From CBDCYS01 sp965226245 (lineage in GTDB: Bacteria; Acidobacteriota; Terriglobia; Bryobacterales; UBA6623): a DNA stretch of 64,000 nt. The translations under genes and the position numbers were made by a program. The notes under the pieces were generated by a model. The model did not search any database. It was not told the DNA's origin and worked only from the letters and a program-made list of their open reading frames with translations. Below, piece by piece: positions 51,617 through 61,242 of this stretch (its first letter is position 1; every line of letters starts with the position of its first letter). The stretch lies in assembly GCA_965226245.1 (NCBI GenBank), contig CBDDCL010000015.1, forward strand, positions 5,394,001 through 5,458,000, read 5' to 3'.

Positions 51617-53339
51617 ATGCCATCTAGATCCGGCCCTGTTCATGTAGCCACCACTACTCGCCGCTACAAAGGCAAAATCTATACCTCCCACCTGCTCCGC
51701 CGCTCCTTTCGCGCCGGCCAGCAGGTCAAACACGAAACCCTCGGCAACCTCTCCCACCTGTCCGATTCCCTCATCGACATGATCCGCCGCTCGCTCGCCG
51801 GCGAATCCTTTGTCCCCGCCAGCGAGGCTTTCCTGGTCGAACGCTCCCGCCCCCACGGTCACGTTGAAGCTGTTCTCGGCACGCTCCGCCAGCTCGGCCT
51901 CGAACGCCTGCTGGGGTCCAAACCCTCGCGCCAGCGCGACCTCGTCGTGGCCATGATCGTCGAGCGGCTGCTGCATCCCGGCTCGAAACTGGCCACCACC
52001 AGGCTGTGGCAGCATTCCACGCTGGCCCAGCAGCTGGGCGTCGAAGACGCCGACGAAAACGATCTCTACGCGGCGCTGGACTGGCTGCTGGCCCGCCAAA
52101 AACGCATCGAAAAGAAGCTCGCGGCGCGGCATCTCGCGGCCGGCGACACCGTGCTCTACGACGTCTCCAGCAGCTACTACGAAGGACGCCACTGCCCGCT
52201 GGCGGCGTTCGGCCACAGCCGCGACCGCAAAAAGGGCAAGCCGATCATCGTCTACGGCGTGCTCGCCGACAGCCAAGGACGGCCGCTGGCGGTCAGCGTC
52301 TACCCCGGCAACACGGGCGATCCGGCGACGCTGCCCGATCAGGTCGACACGCTGCGGCGGCGCTTCGGGCTCGAGCGCGTGGTGCTGGTGGGCGACCGCG
52401 GTTTGTGGACCCAAACGCAGATTGAAAACCTGCGGCGGCATCCCGGGCTGGGCTGGATCTCGGCGCTGCGCGCGCCCGCGCTGCGGCGGCTGGCCGACGG
52501 CGGCGAGTTGCAGTTGTCGTTGTTCGACAAGAAGAACTTGGCCGAAATTCGCTCCCCCGACTATCCCGGCGAGCGCCTGGTGGCCTGTTATAACCCGCTG
52601 CTGGCCGAGGAGCGCGGGCGCAAGCGCGGCGAGCTGCTGGCGGCCAGCGAGAAGGAATTCGAGCGCATCGAGGCCGCAGTGGCGCGGCGCAAACGCACCC
52701 CGCTGACCGCCGCCGAGATCGGACGCAAGGCGGGCCGCGTGCAGGACCGCTACAAGATGGGCAAGCATTTTGAGACGACCATCGGCGAGGGCGTTTTCTG
52801 CTGGCAGCGGCGCGAGGCGGCGATCAAGCGGGAAGCGGAGCTGGACGGCATCTACGTGATTCGTAGCAGTGAAAAGAAGGCTGATCTGAAGGCTGAAGAC
52901 GCGGTGCGTTCCTACAGGAGCTTGGCCCGTGTGGAACGCGTGTTTCGCTGCATGAAAGGGGCGGATCTGAGGGTGCGGCCGATCTTTCACCGCACGCCGG
53001 ATCACGTGCGGGCGCATATTTTTTTATGCCTGCTGGCCTACTACGTGGAGTGGCGGATGCGCCAAGCGTGGGCGGAGTTATTGTTCGAAGACGAGCAGCT
53101 TGAGGCTGACCGGCAGCAACGGGACCCGGTGGCGCCGGCACAGCCTTCGGCGGCGGTGAAGAAGAAAAAGGCCCGCCGCCGCACTTCCGGGGGGTTGCCC
53201 GTGCACAGCTTCGCGACGTTGCTCGACGCGCTGGCGACGCGCTGCCAAAACACCTGCCGGGTCGGCGGCGAGGGGAGCGCGGCCACGTTCGAACAACGGA
53301 CCGCCCCGACGGCGCTGCAAAAGCGGGCTGGGCCTGTAG
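51617..53339 (+). CDS. IS1634-family transposase
   Basis: Start ATG 51617 (MPSRSGPVHVATTTRRYKGK). DDE-type core: VLYDVSSSYYEG, VVLVGDRGLWTQ and the C-terminal YRSLARVERVFRCMKG with the glutamate. It belongs to the IS1634 group of IS4-like elements. The open frame continues to 53422, but the natural end is probably the TAG at 53337-53339 one frame over, implying a one-base insertion near the C-terminus. A TATAAT box at about 51606 could drive it. Element ends were not defined: TGTAGCCA occurs at 51555 and again at 53335, which may be a target duplication. Confidence 0.82.
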
Positions 53340-53401
53340 CCAGAAAAGCGAATCTCACCAGGTGCCTTTGCGCCTTAGAATCAATGACTTACTGTCGTTT
53401 T

Positions 53402-53422
53402 GCCCCTGGAACTTCGGTCTAG
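53402..53422. repeat. 21-bp inverted repeat, right arm
   Basis: GCCCCTGGAACTTCGGTCTAG, inverse of 51466-51486. It stands exactly at the truncated 5' edge of the DUF1553 fragment. Confidence 0.7.
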
Positions 53423-54177
53423 GAAACGACAGGGCGAAGGTGGGGCCCGGTCTTCCCGCCGCTCTTAGCCGTGGAGATGAGTTCGAGACCCGCGATCCGA
53501 ATGGCCCGCGGTATCGGAAGAAGCTGGCTCTTTGGCTCACCAGTCTGGACCACCCACTTCTCGCTCGGGTGATGCTCAATCGCCTTTGGCAACAGCATTT
53601 CGGGCGTGGGATTGTCGGCAGTCCTAACGACTTCGGCCGGGAAGGGCGGCCGCCGACTCATCCGGAACTGCTCGACTGGCTGGCCGTTGAATTCGTGGCT
53701 CGCGGGTGGAGTCTCAAATCGATGCACCGGCTCATGATGACGTCGGACGTCTACAGGATGTCGAGCCGATTCTCACACAAGGAGAACCTTCGAATTGACG
53801 AAGACAACCGTTACCTCTGGCGCGCCAACCGACGGCGCCTGGAAGCAGAGGCGGTTTGGGATGCGATTCATTCGGCGGCGGGAACCTTGAATCTGAAGAT
53901 GGGTGGGCGTCCCTTCGTGCCCCCGCTCTCGGATGCCGAGCTTGCGCCGCTGCGCAACAAATGGTGGTGGACGGTGCCGGCCGATCCGGCGGATCATTCG
54001 CGGCGGGGTGTGTATATATTGGCGCGCCGTACCTTTCTATTCCCGATGTTTGACAAGTTCGACACGCCGGATCCGGCCGTCAGCAGCCCGAGCAGGGAAG
54101 TGACCACGGTCGCTCCCCAGTCGCTGTTTCTGCTCAACAATCCGATTGTCTTCCGACAGGCGCTGGAGTTTGCCGAC
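53423..54177 (+). pseudogene. DUF1553 protein, internal fragment
   Basis: Reads ARVMLNRLWQQHFGRGIV, SPNDFGREGRPPTHPELLDW, GWSLKSMHRLMMTSDVYRMSS, YILARRTFLFPMFDKFDTP and APQSLFLLNNPIVFRQAL: the DUF1553 core without its N-terminus. It breaks off at ALEFAD (about 54177), where the DUF1501 fragment begins in a different frame. A deletion has removed the end of this gene and most of its partner. Confidence 0.85.
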
Positions 54178-54638
54178 GCTTCGTTCAGCTCTACAGCAGC
54201 GGTTGGGACGGGCACAGCGAGTGCGACAAAGGGCATCTCGAAGTGGCGGCCAAGATGGATGAGCCCGTCGCCGGTCTACTCAAAGACCCGAAGCAGAGGG
54301 GTTTGCTCGACAGCACGCTTATCGTTTCCGTGGGCGAATTCGGCCGAACCCCCGTCATGCAAGGGAACGACGGACGTGACCACAATCCCTACGGGTTCAG
54401 CGCCTGGATGGCCGGCGGCGGCGTTCGGGGCGGCAAGGTGATTGGCGCGACCGACGAGTTCGGTTTCGCCGCAGTGGAAGACAAGATTCACGTCCACGAT
54501 CTTCACGCGACGATCCTTGAACTTCTCGGTCTCGATCACATGAAGCTGACTTACTTTTTCGAAGGCCTTGAGAGAAGGGCCACGGGCGTGGGTGACTCCG
54601 GAAACAATAGTGTCGCTTCACGTCTGCTGGAAGGATGA
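54178..54638 (+). pseudogene. DUF1501 protein, C-terminal fragment
   Basis: From 54178 the frame reads RFVQLYSSGWDGH, then LLDSTLIVSVGEFGRTPVMQ, HNPYGFSAWMAGGGVRGG, VHDLHATILELLGLDH and the family end LEG. The N-terminal two thirds are missing. Together with the preceding DUF1553 piece this is a collapsed DUF1553-DUF1501 operon, fused by deletion at about 54177. Confidence 0.85.
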
Positions 54639-55017
54639 CGCACATGCAGCCTCTACTCCTTCGTCTTGCGCCGGCCGGGCTGGTCGCCGGTTGTCTGTTG
54701 GCGGCGGCTGAGTCCGGACATGCAACCGCGGAGCCCGCCTTCGAGAACGTGATCCGTCTGCCTCAGGACTTGTACACGCAGGATGGTCAGTCGCTTCAAC
54801 AAGGCTCCTACCGAGTTCGAGTGCAATTCGACCATGGCCGCCCTGAGCTGGTATTCGAAAGTGCGAACGAAGGCGAGACGGTCATCAAGGGGAAGCAGGC
54901 GGACCGCATTCTTGAGGATGCCCCCAGCATTCCCATCGCGGGCACAATGTTCCTCCGTTCGACCGATGACCCCGTCGGCACCGATGCTGAAAGGCACCAT
55001 AGCAAGACCGGACATCC
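54635..55017 (+). pseudogene. Secreted protein, 5' part of a truncated gene
   Basis: Starts at ATG 54635, overlapping the DUF1501 end. A signal peptide LLLRLAPAGLVAGCLLAAAESG precedes a small domain, ENVIRLPQDLYTQDGQSLQQGSYRVRVQF, and IAGTMFLRSTDDPVGTD. The native sequence ends at about 55017 where an inverted transposase fragment begins; the open frame to 55312 is readthrough into antisense DNA. Family unknown. Confidence 0.6.
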
Positions 55018-55300
55018 GCAATACCAGCCAAGCGATGCCGCGCTCGCTGTCGATGCCTTCGAGGTAGCCGATCAGCAGGCAGCGGAAGTAGCTGCCGGGC
55101 GTCAGCGAGGGACGGCCCATGTGCGCCGCCTAGAACTTCTCGCAGCGCTGTTCGGCGAAGTCGTCGAAGCCGTGCTCGTCGAGCAGTTCGTTGAGCCTGT
55201 GATAAAACGGGTGGGCCGCAGTGTGTGGCAGATCCGCGGCGGCGACCCACAGCCCTTTCTGGCGCTGCCGCCGGTTGCGTCGTCCCATTGCCATAAAACA
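55018..55300 (-). pseudogene. IS1182-like transposase, N-terminal fragment with stop codon
   Basis: Minus strand from about 55297: MAMGRRNRRQRQKGLWVAA, HPFYHRLNELLDEHGFDDF and, after an in-frame TAG at 55131 in place of a tyrosine codon, HMGRPSLTPGSYFRCLLIGYL and SERGIAW. The start of an IS1182-type transposase is recognisable; the rest is gone, replaced by the secreted-protein gene fragment. Confidence 0.75.
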
Positions 55301-55455
55301 ATTATACACTAAAGTATTTGGTTTTGTCAGGTCCTTTGGGATACTTTTACCACGGGCTGCTAGGCGCGAAGCTGCGTCCCGGCAACGTAACCCTCCCTTC
55401 GTCTTGATCGACATTCTATCAGCGAAGGACCTTCCGTGAACCCTCTAGCGCCGCG

Positions 55456-55735
55456 CTACTCCGCCACCTCAATCATGACACGAATCCGCTCAGGAAAAGG
55501 CTTCGGCAACTCGTACTTATCGACGTACACCGTCCCCACCACCGGCCGCCGACCGTCCCTCGTCGACTTCCTGCTGATGGGTTTCGATGTAGGCAGCCAC
55601 TTCGGCTTCCACGGCCTTGACAAGCATCTGGCGCGCTCCTTGGCGCAGCACTTCATCCAAGGGCGAGCGTTCCTTTCCATCAATGACTTGGGGGTTGACT
55701 TGACTACTGCTTTCAGCAGCCTCACACTGACTCAT
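55456..55735 (-). pseudogene. IS256-family transposase, N-terminal fragment
   Basis: ATG 55735 has AAGGAGG 7 bases upstream. The frame reads SPLDEVLRQGARQMLVKAVEAEVAAYIETH, the conserved N-terminus of mutator-type (IS256) transposases, then breaks near EVDEGR. A shifted frame continues as VYVDKYELPKPFPERIRV to a stop at 55456, which no longer resembles IS256. A truncated relic. Confidence 0.7.
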
Positions 55736-55812
55736 GGCGTATCCTCCTTGTTCCTCTCCAGGAAACGATTGAATTGATTGATTCCTCAATTGTCAGGATA
55801 CGCCGCCCTTCC

Positions 55813-56362
55813 TCAGCTGCTCATCCACAACTTTTGGTTATATCTCCAGGGCTTTTTCGCGTGAGTCGAAGTCGCCGTGTCGAGCTGCCTTACAAGCTTA
55901 CGGCGAAGCACTTTGTCGATGGAACCAGGGCTCGTACAGACACTCACAAGGTCAGGCTTGGGCCAGGCCGGTTGAAGGTTAAGCTCCCATCGTGAAGCGA
56001 TCTGCAACGCTGTTCCAGCCCCGCTGGGATAGCCACATGTCGGGGCAGTCGATGGATTCCTTCACCAACCAGTGCACACGGCAGTTTGGCCAGCGACGCA
56101 TTGCGAAGTAAAGGAAGTTTCCGAAACCAATCGGACGCCGATCGCTGAGCATGTCGTGGTGCTCGTCCACATGAAGGATGAACTGCGGAGCACGGATGAC
56201 TCTGTGCTTCACAGCATTCACCCATCGCTCAAATGCCTCGTGATGGTGTTCCACAACGAAGTCAACTGGGCGTCCGGCCCAGGCGAGCAGGCGGTCGAGT
56301 TCTTCGACAGGCTTATCAAAGAAGCAAAAGTAATCCAAGTCGATGTCTAAGATCGAAGACAC
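55813..56362 (-). pseudogene. UPF0489-like protein, one frameshift
   Basis: From ATG 56362: SILDIDLDYFCFFD, VDFVVEHHHEAFERW and APQFILHVDEHHDMLSDRRP, a run of acidic and histidine residues typical of UPF0489 proteins, which share features with arginase-type metal sites. The frame stops after FTMGA, but a one-base shift near 55985 restores LQPAWPKPDLVSVCTSPGS to a stop at 55813. About 180 residues when joined. Function unknown. Confidence 0.6.
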
Positions 56363-56434
56363 GGTATCCTCGGTGGGACGAAATCATACCCGGAGCAAGA
56401 CGACATAAAGATGGCCATCGTTCTGGAGCTCGAA

Positions 56435-56703
56435 CTACATCACCTTGCAAGAGGGAGTATCCACATGGAGCAGAAGCTCTTGAATGACCTGGATCTTGAG
56501 ATCGGAGAATTCGTCGATGCCAACGGCAAGCTCCTGTGTTTTGGCCTTTGTCACATGAGGATGCCGGTCCAGGATGTGCTCGTTCAGGAGGGCGACGATC
56601 ACGGCGCGATGCCTGCCTGGGTCATTCTGATCATCGATAGAACGTACGACATCTTCCAAGTTCACGACGAAGGTCTGTTCGGCAAGATCATCGTAAACCC
56701 GAA
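56435..56703 (-). pseudogene. Hypothetical protein fragment next to IS21-like terminus
   Basis: Minus-strand frame LRVYDDLAEQTFVVNLEDVV to the stop at 56435 (about 88 codons). Its upstream side runs into the IS21-like end at 56705, so the true start is lost. An equally long plus-strand frame (56411-56731) exists; the minus strand is preferred because it matches the neighbouring gene orientation. Family not recognised. Confidence 0.35.
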
Positions 56704-56753
56704 GTGTCAACGCCAAGTAGAAATGTCCTAATCGTTGCCAAGTAGAAATGTCC

Positions 56754-57115
56754 GGTTGGGGGGGGGCGGCTGGAGGGGCCGTGGCGAGGCACTCGCCGGT
56801 TGAGCATGACGCTGCGAGTGGGTGCTGCTGACCCATTCGGCGGGCTCACAGCCGCGTCTGTGTTTGTGGGCGGGATTGCTTTGGTGAAGTCTCGGAGCTG
56901 AGGCCTTGGGCTGGGCCAACGCGACGATCGCCGGGCGCCGTTTGCCCGGCGCTCCCAATCGAATTTTGGCTTAGCAGCGCCCGCTCACTCAGCGTATCGG
57001 CGGGCGCATCTCCCCGGCGAGCCCCGGAAGCTCGCGCCTGCTCACCCTTCCAGTCATCTGAGTTGGTCTGTCAAGAGGGTAGAGCAGATTTTTCTGCCGC
57101 TGATGCACAGCCAAT
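56754..57115. other. Non-coding interior of the IS21-like remnant
   Basis: About 360 bases between the left double repeat and the IS110 stop. No supported gene; GCCGGGCGCC...GGCGCTCC near 56925 could be a hairpin. The right end of the IS110 element must lie here but cannot be placed. Confidence 0.4.
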
Positions 57116-58402
57116 TCACAAGCTTTCCACAGAAACGGGCAAGTCTCGAACCAGCGGGGAGCCGCGGCGCCGGAGGGCCGCCAGGTAGCGCGATTCCTCC
57201 GATTCCTCATAAGGCTTGCTGTCTTGCCAGCAACGATACAAAATCCGAATCCACTTGAAAACCAGGGCGCGCACGGCCGCATGGTGATCCTTGCCCTGCT
57301 CCCGTTTTTGTTCGTAAAATGCTTTCGCCCAAACCGATCGGCGGACAGAAAAGGCCGCGAATTCGTGAAAGGTCTGCCGCAAAAACTTGGGACAGGCCCA
57401 GCGCACGTGCACGCACTCGTGCTTGCCGCTCTGCTCCCGAACCGGGGTGATGCCACTGCTGGTCTGCACCTCCTCGGCGCTCCCGAAGCGCTCGCGGCGG
57501 CTGCCAAATGCCGCCAGCAATCGCGGCGCCAGAGCCGCCCCCGCACCCGGCAGTCCCTCGAAGAGGGTGAAATCCTCGTGCGCCGCGGTCAGTTCCTCGA
57601 TCTTCTTCTGCACCACGGCGATGCCTTGCCGCAGTTGCCGCAGCAGCCCCGCCAGGGTCAGCACCATGGCGCGCGCCGGCTCGCAGACCGCCTCATCGCT
57701 GGTCAGCGGCAGGGCTTGCCGGATGCCGGCGATGCGTTGCTCATTGCGCTGCCGGTTATGGCAACCGTGCTTGTCGAAGAACTTCCGCAGCGCCGCCGGC
57801 CGCGCCCGTTGCGCTGCCTCGAGCGTCGGCCAGCGTTCGAGAAAGTCCAGCGCCAGCGGCGTGTCCAGCTCGTCGAACCACTCGAGCAGTTGCGGATAGT
57901 ACTGCTTGAGGCGGTCGCTCAGGCGGTTCTTCTGCCTGCTCTTCTCGTCGACCAGATCCCGCCGGTCGGCCACCAGCAACTGCAGCTTGCGGATCTCGAC
58001 GCTGTCGGGAGTGAGCCGCCGCAGATGCCGCCGATGATGGTGTAAGATTTCCAGCAACAGCTCGGCGTCGCGCGGATCGTCTTTCGATCCGGAGCTGTAA
58101 AACGCCTGCCGCAGCTTGGCGGCCGCTTGCGGCGGGACGGGATAGAGAACGAAGTTCTCAAACTGCAACAGCATCGACAGCAGGGCGCCGCGGCTCTGTT
58201 CGAGGCAAACCGCGATCGGCGCCGGGCCGAAGCGGGCGATCAATTCGGCGGCCCAGGCCTGGAGCGCCTCCGGAGTGTGGCTGAGGACGCCTCTTTGGCG
58301 CTCGCCGCTGGCAGCGTCTAGCAGAGCAAAGGCGTGTTGTTGGTCGCCCCAATCGAGGGCGAGGAAAGCACCAAAAGCGGATTCGGAAACGGGGTCTGAC
58401 AT
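57116..58402 (-). CDS. IS110-family transposase, complete
   Basis: About 428 residues from ATG 58402, with GGAGA upstream. The DEDD RuvC-like domain shows FLALDWGDQ, CLEQSRGALL and SGSKDDPRDAELL; a long coiled linker follows and then the C-terminal Tnp domain with LFEGLPGAGAALAPRLLAAFG and SSGITPVREQSGKH, whose serine is the nucleophile. Paralogue of the partial enzyme at 1-339. A structured region upstream (58452-58604) is shared with that copy. The gene appears intact and could be active. Confidence 0.92.
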   Translation of the reverse strand: MSDPVSESAFGAFLALDWGDQQHAFALLDAASGERQRGVLSHTPEALQAWAAELIARFGPAPIAVCLEQSRGALLSMLLQFENFVLYPVPPQAAAKLRQAFYSSGSKDDPRDAELLLEILHHHRRHLRRLTPDSVEIRKLQLLVADRRDLVDEKSRQKNRLSDRLKQYYPQLLEWFDELDTPLALDFLERWPTLEAAQRARPAALRKFFDKHGCHNRQRNEQRIAGIRQALPLTSDEAVCEPARAMVLTLAGLLRQLRQGIAVVQKKIEELTAAHEDFTLFEGLPGAGAALAPRLLAAFGSRRERFGSAEEVQTSSGITPVREQSGKHECVHVRWACPKFLRQTFHEFAAFSVRRSVWAKAFYEQKREQGKDHHAAVRALVFKWIRILYRCWQDSKPYEESEESRYLAALRRRGSPLVRDLPVSVESL

Positions 58403-58451
58403 GAACAATCTCCTGCAAGGGAAAAGGGATCAAAAGTTGCCAGCCAGCAGA

Positions 58452-58604
58452 CTTGGTTTCGGCGAAAGCCTTATAGTAGAGTCCTGAGAAGCGGATCTCG
58501 GACACCATCTGAGAATTCGTTTTGAAACCAAGCCGGGTCCCGCTGCTCGAAACGCTGGGCTTAGCCATCCTTGCTGGCAAGGGTGAAAATTCGCAGCAGC
58601 GGGA
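58452..58604 (-). ncRNA. Candidate IS110 bridge-type RNA, copy 2
   Basis: Perfect stem CTTGGTTTC (58452-58460) with GAAACCAAG (58524-58532), followed by TCCCGCTGCTCG (58538-58549), which pairs with CGCAGCAGCGGGA (58592-58604). The same fold as 383-528 but with different loop sequences, for example CTGGGCTTAGCCATCC against CCTCCCTGAGACATGG in the second loop. The conserved CATCTGAGAATTCGTT lies between the arms of the first stem. Non-coding, directly upstream of the transposase, as bridge RNAs are. Ends and transcription unproven. Confidence 0.6.
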
Positions 58605-58867
58605 TGCCGGTTGGGGTTTCAGCATGGCATGGCGCGGCGAAGATTTCCACAGATCCACAACGCCGACGAGCTGTGGAAAACTCTCAACACCAAACAGCGA
58701 CGTAAATAACTATAAGGGTGACTCTGTCAATAGGACATTTCTACTTGGCACATTTAGGACATTTTCACTTGGCAGCGACAGGCCTGCGCTGGCGCGGTTC
58801 GGAATTTGTCATAACGGGCAGAATATCGAGCTGGCAGGCAGAGTCTCGAGCCGGCGGAGTCTGTTGC

Positions 58868-59662
58868 CTAGAATTCCGGCAGGTTGCGAATCATCGATGC
58901 CGTCGAACCCCCGCCGGACAAACGCACCGAATCGAGCAGCCGGCGGGAAGGGGCATGAATCGTCCCGATGTAACGGGTGTCGCCGCGCGTGGATCCCAGC
59001 ATCACGACGGCGTAAGAGCGGCTGGGGTACCACAGCAATTGAAACTGAACTTGCGCTTCCTCCGTGGTGAGCCATTGTTCCTTCTCGGGCTTGCCAACCT
59101 TGATGAGGGTGTCGTGGTATCCGTCGGCGCTGTTTAGTCCCAGGTAGCGCTGATCGGCGGTCTCGGTGGAAACCTGCCAGAACCACTCCAGCGGATTCGG
59201 AAACCCCTGGGAAACGACGACCACCACCATCAAACAGGCTGCCAGCGCTATCGCCAGCGCGCCCCCCACGAAACGGCCCACTTTGGACTCGGCTTCCGGC
59301 GTGGCGGGGACGCCGCCCGCGGGAGCGCTGGGCGTTTTTCCTGGATCCGATGGCCGAGGCGCACGCGGAGCGGGCAGCTCGATGACGGTTTTGCGATGGG
59401 GCCAAACGGCGCCGGCTTTGAACTCGAGTTCGCGGTTCAGGCCAACGATGAGAACCGGTTCGTCCGCGCTGCTGACACTGCCGATATAGTTTCGCGGAAT
59501 CCAGGCTTCTTGCCCGCCCTGGATGTTGACGACGAGAGCTTCCGACCAAGTGGCTCGCTCAAAAGTCCACTCGTTGTGCTCGATGTTGCGGATCGCGGGG
59601 TAGAAAGAGAACTTCTTCCCGGAAAGAGCTTCGAAGCCGGACTGGTCAGGTGCGGCGGCCAT
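58868..59662 (-). CDS. Hypothetical single-pass membrane protein
   Basis: About 264 residues from ATG 59662 (MAAAPDQSGFEALSGKKFSF); the frame is open further to 59791. N-terminal soluble part with ALSGKKFSFYPAIRNIEHNEW and IPRNYIGSVSSADEP, a Pro-rich linker, one transmembrane helix GGALAIALAACLMVVVVVS, then an outer or inner domain with YPSRSYAVVMLGSTRGDTRYIGTI. No family recognised. It is the first intact gene right of the IS region. Upstream is the decayed sulfatase. Confidence 0.6.
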   Translation of the reverse strand: MAAAPDQSGFEALSGKKFSFYPAIRNIEHNEWTFERATWSEALVVNIQGGQEAWIPRNYIGSVSSADEPVLIVGLNRELEFKAGAVWPHRKTVIELPAPRAPRPSDPGKTPSAPAGGVPATPEAESKVGRFVGGALAIALAACLMVVVVVSQGFPNPLEWFWQVSTETADQRYLGLNSADGYHDTLIKVGKPEKEQWLTTEEAQVQFQLLWYPSRSYAVVMLGSTRGDTRYIGTIHAPSRRLLDSVRLSGGGSTASMIRNLPEF

Positions 59663-59797
59663 GGCGAGGCAGCTTTTTCGTGTTGCGCTCCGAAGGAGGC
59701 AGAAAGCCCTGCACTGACGGTGCGCGACCGCTGTTCGGAGTATAGCAGCCGGACGTTGCCCATATTTCTCACCGGCGGACGGCCGCGGCACGCGAAG

Positions 59798-61145
59798 TCA
59801 GCTCTTCACCGGAAACTCTTTTGACTCCGTGCGGGCCATCTGCATCAAGCGCTCCATCTTGCCGACAACCCCCGGATGCTGGTCCGCGATGTTGTTTTCC
59901 TCCCCTAGGTCTTTCTTCAGGTCGTAGAGCCCGATCTTGGCGCCCTTCGCCAGCCGCACGCCTTTCCAATCACCCATCCGGACCGCTTGGCGGAAACCGC
60001 GCTCGTGGAATTCCCAGTAGAGATACTCGTGCTGCTTTTGAGTCTTTCCGAGCAGAGCCGGAACCATCGAGATTCCGTCGGTGTCGCTTGGCGGGGTTGC
60101 GCCGCCCAGCTCCGCCAGCGTCGGCAGAACATCCCAAAACGCCCAGACTTGGTCACTCACCTGTCCCGGCTTGATCGTGCCCGGCCAGCGGGCTAGCGTC
60201 GGGACGCGAATGCCGCCTTCGTAGAGATCGCGCTTGATCCCTCGCAGCGGCCCCCCGCTTTGGAAGAACTCCGGATCGTGACCGCCTTCCCCATGCGGAC
60301 CGTTGTCGCTGGTAAAGAAGACGATCGTGTTTTCGTCGATGCCGCGTTCGCGCAATTTGTCGAGGATACGGCCCACGTCACGGTCGAGCCGCTCGATCAT
60401 GGCGGCAAATCCTTTTTCAGGATTCGGCCAGTCTTTCTCCGCGTAGGAGCCGTAGTCGGGTACCTCCATGCCGTCGCCCGTAGCGCGTCCGAGTTCGCTG
60501 TTCGTGTGCGGAATTGTGTACGGCAGATAAAGGAAGAACGGCTTGTCGTGTTTCCGGTCGAGGAATTTCAAGGCCCGATCAGTAAACAAAGTCGTGCGAG
60601 TACTCGCCCTGCCGCCGGGCAAGGTTCCCCCGAATGAAACGCTCGATTTCGTTTTCCCAAAGATGCTCCGGGTAGTAGGCGTGCGCGTGCCATTGGCTGA
60701 GGTAGCCGAAGAAGTCGTCGAAGCCCTTTAGATTGGGTCTGCCGGAAGTAACCGGGGCCGCCGACTCCCCATTTCCCGTAGAGCGCGGTGGTATAGCCGG
60801 CGCGCTTGAGAACTTCCGCCACGGTGACGTCTTCGGGGCGTAGCGCCACCTCGGGATTGCGGTTGCCGCGCACGAGGGCGTGGCCTTGGTGCTTGCCCGT
60901 CATCAGAGTACAGCGGGAGGGGGCGCAAACCGTGCTGCCGGCGTAGACCTCGTAAAACGAATTCCCTCCGCCGCCAGGCCATCAATGTTCGGAGTCTGGA
61001 TGGTTTTCTGCCCGTAGCAGCTCAGGTCACCGTAGCCGAGGTCGTCGGCCATGATGAAAATGATGTTCGGTTTGGATGCGCTGGATTGAGCGTACACAGC
61101 GGTTCCGGCCGCTGCGGTAGTTGCAAGGAATTGTCTGCGGTTCAT
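59798..61145 (-). pseudogene. Tat-exported sulfatase with at least three frameshifts
   Basis: Starts at ATG 61145 with a Tat-like signal MNRRQFLATTAAAGTAVYA, then SKPNIIFIMADDLGYGD with metal-binding aspartates. The catalytic formylglycine motif STVCAPSRC and LMTGKHQGHALVRGN follow in a second frame, GFDDFFGYLSQWHAHAYYP in a third, and FLDRKHDKPFFLYLPYTIPH in the last frame to the stop at 59798. Shifts lie near 60955, 60728 and 60590 (the last at a short T run). All active-site residues survive, so indel errors are possible; otherwise it is a pseudogene of an arylsulfatase cleaving sulfate esters. Confidence 0.85.
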
Positions 61146-61213
61146 GGGATTCACCTGAGTGGCGTTCTTCAGATTGTAGTTGAGCGGAGTTGCGCGGGGC
61201 GCTTGCACGCGAG

Positions 61214-61242
61214 TTGACTGTATACGAAAAAAAGTATATCAT
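61214..61242 (+). promoter_or_regulatory. Promoter and operator-like palindrome of the toxin-antitoxin pair
   Basis: TTGACT (61214-61219) and TATCAT (61237-61242) are separated by 17 bases, a good sigma-70 pair. Between and over them lies the palindrome TATAC-N8-GTATA (61221-61238), well placed for autorepression by the HTH antitoxin. The -10 overlaps ATG 61241, so translation may start there without a leader or at a later ATG (61277). Confidence 0.55.

Larger units (their letters stand above)
56705..58780. mobile_element. IS21-like element remnant with nested IS110
   Basis: Both ends carry two tandem copies of GCCAAGTAGAAATGTCC: left at 56712-56728 and 56737-56753, right inverted at 58733-58749 and 58757-58773 (one copy slightly diverged). 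The outer tips are TGTC (56705) and GACA (58780). Multiple terminal repeats and TG tips resemble IS21 elements, but no istA or istB gene remains. Most of the interior is the IS110 element, so that IS has replaced or displaced the original genes. No target duplication was found. Confidence 0.6.

Noticed and set aside
51563..53017. 484-codon open frame on the minus strand
   Set aside because: Fully antisense to the IS1634-type transposase, low-complexity Arg/Gln/Ala-rich and without motifs; it results from the GC-rich codon pattern of the sense gene.
54635..55312. 225-residue secreted protein as one gene
   Set aside because: The second half is antisense to an IS1182-like transposase fragment; only the first about 128 codons are native.
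56411..56731. 106-codon plus-strand gene
   Set aside because: Its end reads through the IS21-like terminal repeat, and the opposite strand fits neighbouring orientation better; neither strand shows a known family.
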